Notes: generated from the sequence alone by a model not told the origin. A stretch of 64,000 nucleotides of DNA from CAYRFF01 sp964423575 (GCA_964423575.1 CAYRFF010000007.1:21446-85445), one strand, 5' to 3'. Shown: positions 34,576-43,540, counted from the first letter of the stretch. Made by a program: numbers and translations.

Positions 34576-35382
34576 ATGAGAAGACAGTTGATTTTAATGC
34601 TTGGGATAATGTTTTGTGCTTATAGCTTATTTGCGCAAAGCGATAAATTATCGAATTACCGGGATTCATTAATCTGGTACGGAGATATAATGCACAATGC
34701 TTCGGTTCTCAAGAACAGAAATATTGCTGAAAAGGAACTATCTACTCTTATAGAAAGGGTACTTAATGAGGATCGCGACTTTAAAGAGTCATTTAGCGGG
34801 ATTCCCGGTTTTCGATTCCTGTATTCTCCTGACAGCACTTTCCGAATTGCAAGCTGGCAGCTTGTTGACTCCTTGGAACATGGAAATTTTAACGCTGTAT
34901 TTCAAATAAAAGGGGAACAGCCAATCGCTTTGCAAGATGTATCTGAGAATGTCGGAAATCCGGGGAACGGTAAGTATAGAAGGGGCAGATGGATAGGAGT
35001 TGTGTATTCAGATATCATTTCTTATGGTCCGGTAACCGATTCAAGTTATATTTTAATCGGGTCAGGTATTATCGATAAATTACACTGGAAGCATATAGCT
35101 GAAAGTATGAAAATTGTCGAGGGCAAGCCCGTATTTGGGAATAATGGTTTTAGTAAGAAACAGAAAAGTTTTGATAGGGAAATTCTAGAGTTTTCAGCAG
35201 GCTCCGGTGTCTCTATGCATTATTTTCCTAATAAGAAATTAATTGTTTTTGATGATTTACAATTGGTGGTGGACCCTATTTCCGGGAGACACGGCTATGT
35301 GCCCTCAGGATTTTATAATGCTTACCGTATGACAGAAAACGGTTGGATATATGAAGAAGATGTCGAATTGTTTAATGATTAA
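34576..35382 (+). CDS. secreted protein of unknown function
   Basis: A 268-residue exported protein with signal peptide MRRQLILMLGIMFCAYSLFAQ. The mature part begins with a helical region (about 25-65) and continues as a beta-rich domain (FRIASWQLVDS.., YILIGSGIIDKLHWKH, LVVDPISGRHGYVPSGFY). I do not recognise a family with a known function; similar proteins occur singly in Bacteroidota. No lipobox or sorting domain. The esterase-like gene starts 27 bp downstream, so the two may be co-transcribed. Confidence 0.75.
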   Translation: MRRQLILMLGIMFCAYSLFAQSDKLSNYRDSLIWYGDIMHNASVLKNRNIAEKELSTLIERVLNEDRDFKESFSGIPGFRFLYSPDSTFRIASWQLVDSLEHGNFNAVFQIKGEQPIALQDVSENVGNPGNGKYRRGRWIGVVYSDIISYGPVTDSSYILIGSGIIDKLHWKHIAESMKIVEGKPVFGNNGFSKKQKSFDREILEFSAGSGVSMHYFPNKKLIVFDDLQLVVDPISGRHGYVPSGFYNAYRMTENGWIYEEDVELFND

Positions 35383-35409
35383 TTTCTGTTATACAATAAA
35401 TTAACTGAG

Positions 35410-36063
35410 TTGAAGGAAATAGAAAAGCATAGTATTGAAACTGTCAGAACAGCCTATTATTTTAGTTATGGGAATACGCAGAATGCGGAACACCTGTGGA
35501 TAGTCTTCCATGGTTATGGACAGCAGGCAGATGAATTCCTCAGTCCGTTTCAGAATCTAGATAAATCTAAGCATGGAGTTATTGCACCGGAAGGCTTAAG
35601 TCGGTTTTATGTAAAGAATGACTGGGAAAAGGTTGTCAGTTCATGGATGACTAAGCGATTCAGAGAATCTGAGATTATGGACCAATTACATTATCTCGAT
35701 AAAATATACCAGAACTATCGTACAAAAGCCAAACATATCCATGTCCTGGGTTTTAGTCAAGGAGTAGCGACTGCGGTAAGATGGTTGTACTATAAACAAC
35801 CTCGGGTAAATTCTATGATTTTATGGGCAGGTTGGCCGCCAGAGGATGTAAATTATGCAGAAAAGTCCGATTACTGGAAAACGATAAATAATACTTACGT
35901 CTATGGCAATCAAGATATATATGTTACTGAAGAAAGGATAAAAGCATTTAATGACAGATCAGATTTGAAAGACTTGAATTTTAAAACGATTAAATTTGAC
36001 GGTGGACATCACTTGTCACGCTCTGTCATCGATAAATTATCCTCTGAATTTATTGATTTATAG
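35410..36063 (+). CDS. alpha/beta-hydrolase (carboxylesterase/phospholipase-like)
   Basis: A 217-residue cytoplasmic alpha/beta-hydrolase of the small carboxylesterase/thioesterase type. HLWIVFHGYGQQADEF gives the oxyanion-loop strand, the nucleophile is in VLGFSQGVA (GxSxG), the Asp follows in YVYGNQDIYV and the His in FDGGHHLS. The only usable start is TTG at 35410, because an in-frame stop lies at 35380-35382 and no ATG comes before the conserved part. Its last 14 bp overlap the 3' end of convergent tilS. The substrate is unknown. Confidence 0.82.
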   Translation: MKEIEKHSIETVRTAYYFSYGNTQNAEHLWIVFHGYGQQADEFLSPFQNLDKSKHGVIAPEGLSRFYVKNDWEKVVSSWMTKRFRESEIMDQLHYLDKIYQNYRTKAKHIHVLGFSQGVATAVRWLYYKQPRVNSMILWAGWPPEDVNYAEKSDYWKTINNTYVYGNQDIYVTEERIKAFNDRSDLKDLNFKTIKFDGGHHLSRSVIDKLSSEFIDL

Positions 36064-37405
36064 TCCATCTGACAAAGTATGCTTTCTTGTTTTCTAATGA
36101 TTCATGGGGAGCTTTGACGATTTTAGACAATCGATAGGGGATAAGCCAGACTATTTCTTCATTTGCATCGACTAAGACATAAGTTTTCTCCTTAGCCCAT
36201 CTGTCCAACTTAATATCAGTAAGATATTTTTTTACCTTTTTTGAGCCTCTCATTCCATTAGGCTGAAAACGATCACCATTCTTCCACTTCCTCAATTTTA
36301 AAGGGAATTGCTCTTGCCCTAGCCATAGAACCTGTGATTCGTCTGATTCATTTTTAATCGTGCTTATACTCATGATATGTGTATCTGCGCTATACTCAGC
36401 AGTTTCTCCTTCAGATGGAGCTGTGATTTTTATAGCTTCCTCAGAAACCTCTTTATTATCCTTAAGCTTACGCAAATGTAATGTCTCTCTGTCCTTTAAT
36501 AATTCGTAACTATCCGATAAGACTGTTCTTCCGATTTCGGCATTTAATATTTGCTCTATCCGGTCAGGGTGAAAGTTGAAATCACGTAGAAAATCATACA
36601 GAAATGCTTGTATGACATCCTTGGAAGCAGAACCTCCCAGATCAATAATTTTCCTTTCACCTTCTTTCCTTATAAGCTGACTCTTCAATTGCAGAAAAGA
36701 ATATTCTGCTGCTTGAGATCTGAGATAATTGTTATGCAGAAAAACTCTTATTCCGGTATTTAAATCCGAATAATGCTCCCGAAAAAGCGGGATTAAATGA
36801 TGTCGTACTCTGTTTCTCTCGTACTTGTCTGATATGTTGGTTTTATCTTCTCTATACTCAAAAGAATTTTCTTGAATGTATCTGAGGATTTGTTCAGTGG
36901 AGCAGAGTAGCAACGGTCGTCTGTAAAAGGAAGACTTGATAGGAATTCCAGGTTCAGACCATAAATTTCTGCCTTTTCCTATGTTCATGAATAAAGATTC
37001 CACATAATCATCCAATGAATGAGCTGTAACAACATATCTAAAAGGCTCTGAGATAGAATGGCCTTCGGGATTATTCATGAGGTCTTCAAAGAAAGTATAT
37101 CTGACTTCTCTTGCCCATTCCTGGATATTGCTTTCCGGTACATCATTCTCATCTACCTGAAATGTATGAAAAGGGATGTTGTGTTTTTTTGCAAGAGTTG
37201 CTACAAACTTTTCATCCTCATCAGCTTCTTCTCTCAGACGGAAGTTTACATGAGCAATTTCAAACTGATAATCTCGTTCTCTTAGGTAATGAAATAAGGC
37301 AATGGAATCCTTACCGCCGCTACAGGCGAGTAAAAGTTTATCAGTTTTAGTAAAAAGCGTATATTTGCGAATTGCAATATCACATTGCTCTATTAAATTA
37401 GTCAC
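36050..37405 (-). CDS. tilS: tRNA(Ile)-lysidine synthase
   Basis: TilS attaches lysine to C34 of the AUA-reading tRNA(Ile), changing its identity from Met to Ile; it is essential in most bacteria. The N-terminal PP-loop motif SGGKDSIALFHYL (about residues 30-42), HVNFRLREEADEDE, the Arg/His ATP-site segments (VTAHSLDDYVESLFMNIGKG) and the C-terminal substrate-binding domain (LRKWKNGDRFQPNGMRGSKKVKKYLTD) are all present in 451 residues. The divergent gene starts only 23 bp away, so its promoter must lie inside tilS. Confidence 0.96.
   Translation of the reverse strand: MTNLIEQCDIAIRKYTLFTKTDKLLLACSGGKDSIALFHYLRERDYQFEIAHVNFRLREEADEDEKFVATLAKKHNIPFHTFQVDENDVPESNIQEWAREVRYTFFEDLMNNPEGHSISEPFRYVVTAHSLDDYVESLFMNIGKGRNLWSEPGIPIKSSFYRRPLLLCSTEQILRYIQENSFEYREDKTNISDKYERNRVRHHLIPLFREHYSDLNTGIRVFLHNNYLRSQAAEYSFLQLKSQLIRKEGERKIIDLGGSASKDVIQAFLYDFLRDFNFHPDRIEQILNAEIGRTVLSDSYELLKDRETLHLRKLKDNKEVSEEAIKITAPSEGETAEYSADTHIMSISTIKNESDESQVLWLGQEQFPLKLRKWKNGDRFQPNGMRGSKKVKKYLTDIKLDRWAKEKTYVLVDANEEIVWLIPYRLSKIVKAPHESLENKKAYFVRWTINQ
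37360..37367 (+). promoter_or_regulatory. candidate -7 element for the 37429 gene, inside tilS
   Basis: TATATTTG matches TAnnTTTG and lies about 60 bp before the ATG at 37429, within the 5' end of divergent tilS. No clear -33 element. Confidence 0.35.
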
Positions 37406-37428
37406 GAATAAGAAATAAAATTTACCGT

Positions 37429-37929
37429 ATGAAAAATCTTTTAGTATTCTCTTTATCTATCTTTCTTACCTTCAGTTGCTGGGCCAATAATGCATCTGAA
37501 GCACAAAATACCAATAAAAGCCGGGCACTTGCAAACCTAACTGCAATAAATAATTATCAAAATCCTACACAAAAAACTTTACCGCCAGCAAAGCCTATTC
37601 AATCAAACTTTCTTACACACGATAAGTGGTCACTTAATAGTATAGTTGCAAGTGATGAAGCTTTGGAGAAATTATACGATGGAATCACTCTGGAAATCAG
37701 AGAAGACGGTTATTTCTCTATCTACAAAAATGGAAGCAATGAGATTTTCAGCGGAGTGTTCAGACTGGATCTTTCAACGGACAGGCTTGTACTTTATCCA
37801 AGAGAGAATGAAGAGAATTGGGGTACCTCAGAGTGGAAAGTACAATATAACGGCTCTATGGTAGTTCTCACCGGAACTGCAACTTACCGCGATAATGGAA
37901 CTATTCTTCTATTTCACAGGGCAAAGTAA
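37429..37929 (+). CDS. exported protein of unknown function (lipocalin/META-like beta domain)
   Basis: A 166-residue protein with an N-terminal export signal ending near FLTFSCWANN. The Cys is not in a perfect lipobox, so lipidation is uncertain. After a polar linker, residues about 65-166 are beta-rich (WSLNSIVASDEALEKLYDG, LEIREDGYFSIYKNG, WKVQYNGSMVVLTG). This resembles the small lipocalin-like stress domains found in Bacteroidota, but no family can be assigned with confidence. It converges on mltG with a 3-bp gap. Confidence 0.7.
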   Translation: MKNLLVFSLSIFLTFSCWANNASEAQNTNKSRALANLTAINNYQNPTQKTLPPAKPIQSNFLTHDKWSLNSIVASDEALEKLYDGITLEIREDGYFSIYKNGSNEIFSGVFRLDLSTDRLVLYPRENEENWGTSEWKVQYNGSMVVLTGTATYRDNGTILLFHRAK

Positions 37930-37932
37930 GAA

Positions 37933-38958
37933 TCACCTGTAAATCCCTCTGCTATTCAACCATTCCTGAAATTTACGTGCATTCTGTAAATGCATGGAAA
38001 GTGTCTTAGCAAATGCATGTTGACCTGAGTTGTCAGCTTTTGCACAGAAATAGTAATAGTCGTGTTCTTCGGCATTTAATACTGCATCAATACTGGAAAT
38101 TGATGCAGTTCCTATGGGGCCAGGAGGTAAGCCAGCATACTTGTATGTATTGTACGGTGAGTCAATCTCCAGATGTATTTTTAATACTCGATTTATATCA
38201 GTCCTGCCCAGTGCATATATAACTGTAGGATCAGCCTGAAGCGGTATTCCTTTACTCAATCTGTTCAAGTACACGCCGGCAATTCGAGGTCTTTCGGGTC
38301 TGTATTGAGATTCGCGCTCTACAATTGAAGCGAGTGTATATACTTCTTCTTCGCTCATCCCAAGTTCAGTTGCTTTTTCTTTTCGATTATCTTTGCTCCA
38401 GAAACTGTCGTGCTCATCTACAAAGCGCTTGAGAACTCTTTCTGCTGTCGTGTTGTAATGCATGAAATAGGTATTGGGGATAACGTAAGTCATAAAAGAT
38501 TTGTCCTCAATGCCATAAACGGAGAGCAAGGAATCATTTGCGAAAGCTTGAGCATAATATGCTGAATCAAATTCAAGATAACTGGCAATCTTGGCTGCCA
38601 GGTAATTTGGAGTGCTTTCCAGGTGAATCGTTACAGAAACCGGCTCTTGTTGACCTCCGCGCAATTGTCTCAATGCTTGAATAAGCGAGCTGTTTTTCTC
38701 AATTTTATATTTACCAGCCCGGACTCTTTCAGTGTAATTCATCCTGTCGGTAAGGAATGAAAATATCGATTCATTCATTTCAAATCCCGCATCTTCCATT
38801 ATGTTGAATATGTCATCGATGTCGGAACCTGTCGGAATGGTAAGAATAATATCCTCCTTGATTGAAGATTGTCCCGAGAATACGGCCATAGAGAGATATA
38901 TAGCAACTGCTGCTATAATCAGGAAAAGCCCGATAGCAGTATATTTGATATATTTCAT
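37933..38958 (-). CDS. mltG: endolytic murein transglycosylase MltG
   Basis: MltG is a membrane-anchored lytic transglycosylase that cuts nascent glycan strands near the start of peptidoglycan synthesis. One N-terminal transmembrane helix (YTAIGLFLIIAAVAIYLSMAV) precedes a LysM-like part and the YceG catalytic domain. The catalytic Glu is in LASIVERESQY, followed by AGVYLNRLSKGIPLQADPTVIYALG. I start the gene at the ATG at 38958 (MKYIKYTAIG). The longer reading to 38997 would overlap panB by 32 bp and add a polar stretch before the anchor. It lies 7 bp after panB. Confidence 0.93.
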   Translation of the reverse strand: MKYIKYTAIGLFLIIAAVAIYLSMAVFSGQSSIKEDIILTIPTGSDIDDIFNIMEDAGFEMNESIFSFLTDRMNYTERVRAGKYKIEKNSSLIQALRQLRGGQQEPVSVTIHLESTPNYLAAKIASYLEFDSAYYAQAFANDSLLSVYGIEDKSFMTYVIPNTYFMHYNTTAERVLKRFVDEHDSFWSKDNRKEKATELGMSEEEVYTLASIVERESQYRPERPRIAGVYLNRLSKGIPLQADPTVIYALGRTDINRVLKIHLEIDSPYNTYKYAGLPPGPIGTASISSIDAVLNAEEHDYYYFCAKADNSGQHAFAKTLSMHLQNARKFQEWLNSRGIYR

Positions 38959-38965
38959 TATAGAA

Positions 38966-39781
38966 TCAGTATTGCTCCTCTGAAGAAGGGAAGTCACCGC
39001 TCCTTACATCCTTAATATAATTGGTAACGGCATTCAGGATTTCTGTGTGTAAGTCAGCGTATCTTCTTAAAAATCGCGGATTAAAATCCTTGGTGATTCC
39101 CAGGAGGTCATGAATTACTAGAACCTGTCCGTCAACCTCGCTACCTGCGCCTATGCCTATAGTCGGTATCGAAATTGCTTCGGTCACTCTGGCGGCAAGA
39201 GTCGCTGGTATTTTCTCAAGAACAACAGCAAAGCAGCCTAACTCGTCAAGTAGCTTGGCATCAGCTATAAGTTTTTCAGCTTCTTCTTCCTCCTTAGCTC
39301 TCACGGCATACGTACCAAACTTATAGATTGATTGTGGAGTTAAACCCAAGTGTCCCATCACCGGAATACCTGCAGAAATAATCCGCTTAACTGAATCAGC
39401 AATTTCAGAACCACCTTCAAGCTTTACGCCGTGTGCTCCCGACTCTTTCATAATTCGTATCGCAGAATTAAGCGCAGTCGTTGAATTGGCCTGATATGAG
39501 CCAAATGGTAAATCTACTACAACAAATGCTCTGTCAATCGCCTTTACTACAGACTGAGCATGATAAATCATGTGATCAAGAGTAATGGGGAGGGTAGTTT
39601 CGTTTCCTGCCATGACATTGGAGGCGGAATCTCCGACTAAGATTACGTCTATCAGAGCTTCGTCAACAATCTTGGCAATTGAGTAATCATAGGAAGTAAG
39701 CATTGCTATTTTTTCATTTGCTTCCTTCATTTGACGTAGTGTGTGGCTGGTAACTCTTTTTACTTTACTGTGAATTGACAT
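38966..39781 (-). CDS. panB: 3-methyl-2-oxobutanoate hydroxymethyltransferase
   Basis: PanB makes ketopantoate from 2-oxoisovalerate and methylene-THF, the first committed step toward pantothenate and CoA. The 271-residue protein shows TSYDYSIAKIVDEALIDVILVGDSASNVM, LPFGSYQANSTTALNSA, GVKLEGGSE and PVMGHLGLTPQSIYKFG, with the metal- and substrate-binding residues in place. panC and panD are not nearby. mltG follows on the same strand after 7 bp and is presumably co-transcribed. Confidence 0.97.
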   Translation of the reverse strand: MSIHSKVKRVTSHTLRQMKEANEKIAMLTSYDYSIAKIVDEALIDVILVGDSASNVMAGNETTLPITLDHMIYHAQSVVKAIDRAFVVVDLPFGSYQANSTTALNSAIRIMKESGAHGVKLEGGSEIADSVKRIISAGIPVMGHLGLTPQSIYKFGTYAVRAKEEEEAEKLIADAKLLDELGCFAVVLEKIPATLAARVTEAISIPTIGIGAGSEVDGQVLVIHDLLGITKDFNPRFLRRYADLHTEILNAVTNYIKDVRSGDFPSSEEQY

Positions 39782-39856
39782 AAATTGAATAATCTTTTGT
39801 TTATTTGTAACGTTAAACTTGAAACGCTAATATAAGTTTTTAAAATAACTCATTGT

Positions 39857-40870
39857 ATGAGAAATATAGCATTAATTGCAATAGCCCTAATAGGAATTTT
39901 ATTTACTGCTTGTAATAACGAGCTAGACTTGCTAGGTGACGAGGGACAGGTCGCTGTGGTGTACGGAATTGTGAACATGTCTGATACCGCTACTTATGTC
40001 CGTGTGGAAAAGTCATTTGCCGATCCTAATATTTCGCCAATTCAATTAGCAAAAGATCCTTCATTGCTCTATTATGAAGATGTTCTAGTTGAATTATTTG
40101 ATGTCCAAAACAGTGGAACTCGATACACTCTGAAGCGAGTTGATGGTAATAAAGAAGGATTTGTACGTGAAGCAGGAGCATTTGCGGAAGCTCCGAACTA
40201 TCTCTACAAAATAATGAATGACAACATGGATTTTCCAAAAAATTCAACTGTTAGGCTTGAAATCCATGATATTGACACTGATACCTTGTTAGCTGCTTCT
40301 ACAACTAAACTCATCAATAAGATAGGAATTCAGTATCCCAATGCTACCAGTGTGGGCGGAAGCTTGCGTATGGTACCGGGAACACCCTATAAAATTCGGT
40401 TAAACAGCGGAATCGGTTCTGAAAGTGATATTTCATATTTCATAGCAAGTGTTTCCTATATTGTAAAAGGCTACAATCGGGACTCACAAGAGATGTTATA
40501 CAGAATACCGCAGGAGGTTTATACCAACGAATACAAAAGTCAGTATGACATTGAGTTTCACCCGGAAGCAATATTTGGATTGCTAGGGGAGACCTTGACG
40601 CCTAACGTGGAAGTTTATCACAAAATTGATTCTGTCTTTGTAAACGTTTCCTGCTACGGATTGGAGCTTAACGAGTACAAGGATATTCAATTGTTGAATT
40701 CCGGTATTACAAGTAGTTCTGTAGTTCCAACCTATAACAATATAGAAAAGGGACAAGGCCTATTTACTTCAGGTAGCTCAGCTAGTAACGGACCATTTTT
40801 ATTTTCCTTTATTACTATCGACTCATTGAATAAGTACGAAAATACAAAGGGATTAAATTTCAGGCCATAA
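39857..40870 (+). CDS. DUF4249-like lipoprotein
   Basis: A 337-residue lipoprotein with signal MRNIALIAIALIGILFTAC (lipobox FTAC, Cys 19). The mature protein opens with a beta domain (VAVVYGIVNMSDTATYVRVEKSF, VLVELFDV...) typical of DUF4249-type proteins, which usually accompany TonB-dependent receptors in Bacteroidota. No receptor gene is adjacent here. A beta-rich C-terminal half ends FLFSFITIDSLNKYENTKGLNF. Function is unknown. Its stop codon abuts the first palindrome of the dnaK control region. Confidence 0.72.
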   Translation: MRNIALIAIALIGILFTACNNELDLLGDEGQVAVVYGIVNMSDTATYVRVEKSFADPNISPIQLAKDPSLLYYEDVLVELFDVQNSGTRYTLKRVDGNKEGFVREAGAFAEAPNYLYKIMNDNMDFPKNSTVRLEIHDIDTDTLLAASTTKLINKIGIQYPNATSVGGSLRMVPGTPYKIRLNSGIGSESDISYFIASVSYIVKGYNRDSQEMLYRIPQEVYTNEYKSQYDIEFHPEAIFGLLGETLTPNVEVYHKIDSVFVNVSCYGLELNEYKDIQLLNSGITSSSVVPTYNNIEKGQGLFTSGSSASNGPFLFSFITIDSLNKYENTKGLNFRP

Positions 40871-40885
40871 CTGACTCCTTGTCAG
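40871..40885 (+). promoter_or_regulatory. upstream palindrome 1 of dnaK (putative activator site)
   Basis: CTGACTCCTTGTCAG is a perfect CTGAC-N5-GTCAG inverted repeat directly after the preceding stop codon. Its centre is about 108 bp before the start point predicted by the sigma-54-type promoter. It matches palindrome 2 at 12 of 15 positions. Confidence 0.55.
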
Positions 40886-40934
40886 AAGATAATTTTCAAT
40901 CTGACAGAATAACTCCTCTATACTGCCAATATAT

Positions 40935-40949
40935 CTGACTTGTTGTCAC
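40935..40949 (+). promoter_or_regulatory. upstream palindrome 2 of dnaK (putative activator site)
   Basis: CTGACTTGTTGTCAC is a TGAC-N5-GTCA inverted repeat sharing CTGACT..TTGTCA with palindrome 1, 64 bp downstream of it. A further half site CTGAC lies at 40901-40905. The spacing and placement resemble enhancer sites of sigma-54 activators. Confidence 0.55.
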
Positions 40950-40959
40950 AAAACCCCAA

Positions 40960-40975
40960 TGGCACAAGGCTTGCT
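40960..40975 (+). promoter_or_regulatory. sigma-54 (-24/-12) type promoter of dnaK
   Basis: TGGCAC-AAGGC-TTGCT fits the RpoN consensus TGGCAC(g)N4TTGCW with the invariant GG (40961-40962) and GC (40973-40974) separated by exactly 10 bp. The predicted start point is near 40985, giving a leader of about 30 bases to the ATG at 41016. Confidence 0.65.
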
Positions 40976-41015
40976 TATATATAAGTATATTTATAATAAA
41001 AGTAAATTTGGCTAT

Positions 41016-42920
41016 ATGAGTAAAATAATTGGAATTGACTTAGGAACGACGAACTCTGTTGTTGCGGTAATGGAAGGTGGTGAGCCACAAGTAATTACTA
41101 ATGACGAAGGACGTCGTACCACACCCTCTATTGTGAGCTTCATGGATAACGGAGAGCGCAAGATTGGTGATCCGGCCAAACGTCAGGCGATTACCAATCC
41201 TGAACATACGGTGTCTTCCATAAAGCGTTTTATGGGAGCTCGTTATAGTGAAGTTAAGAACAACCTGGGAGGGATTTCATATAAAGTTACACAAGGTGAG
41301 AATGATACAGTACGCGTACAGATAGGAGATCGGAAATATACTCCACAAGAATTATCTGCTATGGTTCTGCAAAAAATGAAAAAAACTGCTGAGGATTTTA
41401 TAGGTAGTGAGGTGACTGAAGCTGTTATTACTGTTCCGGCATATTTTAATGATTCTCAAAGACAAGCGACTAAGGAGGCTGGCGAAATTGCCGGCTTGAA
41501 GGTGAAGAGAATTATAAACGAACCTACTGCAGCAGCTCTTGCTTATGGTATGGATAAGACCGGAGGCGATAAGACTATTGCAGTATATGACTTGGGGGGA
41601 GGAACATTTGATATTTCTATTCTTGACTTGGGAGAGGGAATATTTGAAGTGCTTTCTACTAACGGGAATACGCAGTTAGGAGGAGATGACTTTGATATGG
41701 TTATCATTGATTACATGGCTGAAAAATTCAAGTCAGATGAAGGTATTGACCTGAGAAAGGACCCAATGGCTCTTCAGAGATTGAAGGATGCAGCAGAAAA
41801 AGCAAAGATTGAATTGAGTTCATCAATGCAGACAGAAATCAATCTACCATATATTACTGCTATTGATGGTGTTCCAAAACACCTTGTAACAAAGTTGTCT
41901 AGATCAGAATTTGAAAAAATGATCGATCCGCTTGTAGAGAAAGCTCTTGAGCCTTGCAGAATTGCATTGAAAGATGCTAATTTATCTACCAGCGATATTG
42001 ACGAAATTATACTTGTAGGAGGATCTACTCGAGTGCCTAAAATTCAGCAATCAGTTGAAGAGTTCTTTGGTAAGGCACCAAGTAAAGGAGTAAACCTTGA
42101 CGAAGTGGTTGCTTTAGGTGCAGCTATCCAGGGAGGAGTTCTAAGCGGAGACGTTAAAGACGTTTTGTTGCTAGACGTAACACCACTTTCAATGGGTATT
42201 GAAACAATGGGTGGAATCTATGACGTAGTAATTGAGGCTAACTCGGCTATTCCTATCAAGAGATCTAAAGTTTATTCAACAGCATCGGATAATCAGCCGC
42301 AGGTAGAAATACATATTCTGCAGGGTGAAAGACCGATGGCAAGCGATAACAGAACGGTAGGAAGGTTTATCCTGAGCGATATTCCACCTGCAGCACGAGG
42401 TGTTCCACAGATTGAAGTAACCTTTGATATGGACGCTAACGGAATACTCAATGTAAGTGCAGTGGATAAAGGAACAGGTAAGAGTCAGAGTATCAGAATT
42501 GAAGCTTCTACCGGTTTAAGCGATGCAGAAATCGAGAAGATGAAAGCTGAAGCTGAGCAGTTTGCAGAAGAGGACAAGAAGAAGAAAGAGAAGATCGATG
42601 CAATGAATACTGCTGATTCCTTAATCTTCCAGACTGAGAAGCAATTGAAAGACTTCGGGGATAAGATCCCGGCAGATAAAAAAGCTCCGATAGAGGAAGC
42701 TTTAAATGAACTGAAAGAAGCTCATAAGTCTGAAGATCTTGATAAAATAACTACAACTACTGAAAAGCTTAATCAGGCGTGGTCTGCTGCAAGTCAGGAG
42801 ATTTATCAGGCGCAGCAGGACTCTGCAGGAACAGCTGATGCCGGGGCAGGAACTGATAGCGGAACCGAGCATAGTGAAGATGTTACAGATGTAGAATTTG
42901 AAGAAGTAGAGGATAAGTAG
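41016..42920 (+). CDS. dnaK: molecular chaperone DnaK (Hsp70)
   Basis: DnaK binds unfolded polypeptides in an ATP cycle with DnaJ and GrpE. From the ATG at 41016 it is 634 residues, the normal length: ATPase domain opening MSKIIGIDLGTTNSVVAVMEGG, phosphate motif VYDLGGGTFDISIL, adenosine motif ILVGGSTRVPKIQ, linker DVLLLDVTPLS, substrate domain and a helical lid. The C terminus ends with the usual EEVEDK-type tail. The frame is open up to an ATG at 40959, but that codon lies inside the sigma-54-type promoter, so the shorter start is chosen. grpE and dnaJ are not adjacent. Control by two palindromes plus the -24/-12 promoter is inferred from sequence. Confidence 0.98.
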   Translation: MSKIIGIDLGTTNSVVAVMEGGEPQVITNDEGRRTTPSIVSFMDNGERKIGDPAKRQAITNPEHTVSSIKRFMGARYSEVKNNLGGISYKVTQGENDTVRVQIGDRKYTPQELSAMVLQKMKKTAEDFIGSEVTEAVITVPAYFNDSQRQATKEAGEIAGLKVKRIINEPTAAALAYGMDKTGGDKTIAVYDLGGGTFDISILDLGEGIFEVLSTNGNTQLGGDDFDMVIIDYMAEKFKSDEGIDLRKDPMALQRLKDAAEKAKIELSSSMQTEINLPYITAIDGVPKHLVTKLSRSEFEKMIDPLVEKALEPCRIALKDANLSTSDIDEIILVGGSTRVPKIQQSVEEFFGKAPSKGVNLDEVVALGAAIQGGVLSGDVKDVLLLDVTPLSMGIETMGGIYDVVIEANSAIPIKRSKVYSTASDNQPQVEIHILQGERPMASDNRTVGRFILSDIPPAARGVPQIEVTFDMDANGILNVSAVDKGTGKSQSIRIEASTGLSDAEIEKMKAEAEQFAEEDKKKKEKIDAMNTADSLIFQTEKQLKDFGDKIPADKKAPIEEALNELKEAHKSEDLDKITTTTEKLNQAWSAASQEIYQAQQDSAGTADAGAGTDSGTEHSEDVTDVEFEEVEDK

Positions 42921-42943
42921 TCCTAACGACTTTATATAAATAG

Positions 42944-42980
42944 AAAGGGTTGCAATCATTTTTGATTGCAACCCTTTTTT
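42944..42980 (+). terminator. strong intrinsic terminator of dnaK
   Basis: A perfect 15-bp stem, AAAGGGTTGCAATCA (42944-42958) with its complement at 42963-42977, closes a TTTT loop and ends in TTTTTT. It also lies just past the stop of the convergent gene and may act on it weakly. Confidence 0.92.
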
Positions 42981-42998
42981 AATTCCTATTACATGGAT

Positions 42999-43514
42999 TT
43001 ATTGTTTGTCGGCAATTACTTTGGCAAGCCTTTCAAGTTCCTCCCTGGAATCCTTTTCCAGATATGAAGAAGCAGGACTTAAGAGAAATCTTTTGATCTG
43101 ATTCCCCGTCTCATAAATGTAATGAACCTTTAAAATAGTGTTGGAATCAGGAGTTTCATCAAGAGTGAATTTCTTGGTAAGGTGAAAAAATTCATTGCTT
43201 ACAGTTGAGACAATATAATTAGAACTTATATACTCGATTTTAACTGTATCTCTGAATTCCATTTCATCATCGAGATGTACAACTTCATAAATGGTGCTGT
43301 AGTCATTTTCTTCAAGGATGCGGGTAGCTTTTATTCCTTTTTGCCATTCCGGCCAGTATTTCATATTACTCATTACGTCTAAAACTACTTCCGGCTTTGC
43401 ATTGTATTCCTTTTCAAGCATATACTCCACGTTCCCGGCGGAAAGTAATATAATAGACAAGACTATGAGAACTACACCTATGAATGAGCCCAGGAATAGT
43501 AATACTTTTTTCAT
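42999..43514 (-). CDS. SRPBCC-fold (polyketide cyclase/START-like) membrane-anchored protein
   Basis: A 171-residue protein with one N-terminal transmembrane segment (VLLFLGSFIGVVLIVLSIILLSAG) and a SRPBCC/Bet v1-like domain: AKPEVVLDVMSNMKYWPEWQKGI, then alternating strands and a long C-terminal helix. The fold binds hydrophobic ligands; the ligand here is unknown. It lies 26 bp downstream of the large T9SS type-B gene on the same strand and converges on dnaK across the terminator. Confidence 0.8.
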   Translation of the reverse strand: MKKVLLFLGSFIGVVLIVLSIILLSAGNVEYMLEKEYNAKPEVVLDVMSNMKYWPEWQKGIKATRILEENDYSTIYEVVHLDDEMEFRDTVKIEYISSNYIVSTVSNEFFHLTKKFTLDETPDSNTILKVHYIYETGNQIKRFLLSPASSYLEKDSREELERLAKVIADKQ

Positions 43515-43540
43515 ATATAGCGTGTTATGGTATTTTAGGA

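Noticed and set aside
37933..38997. Longer mltG start overlapping panB by 32 bp
   Set aside because: The ATG at 38958 puts the basic residues directly before the membrane anchor and leaves a normal 7-bp gap after panB.
41003..41010. TAAATTTG as the dnaK -7 promoter element
   Set aside because: It would place the transcript start on or next to the ATG at 41016. The sigma-54-type site upstream has better spacing and is backed by the palindromes, so this match is probably chance in AT-rich sequence.
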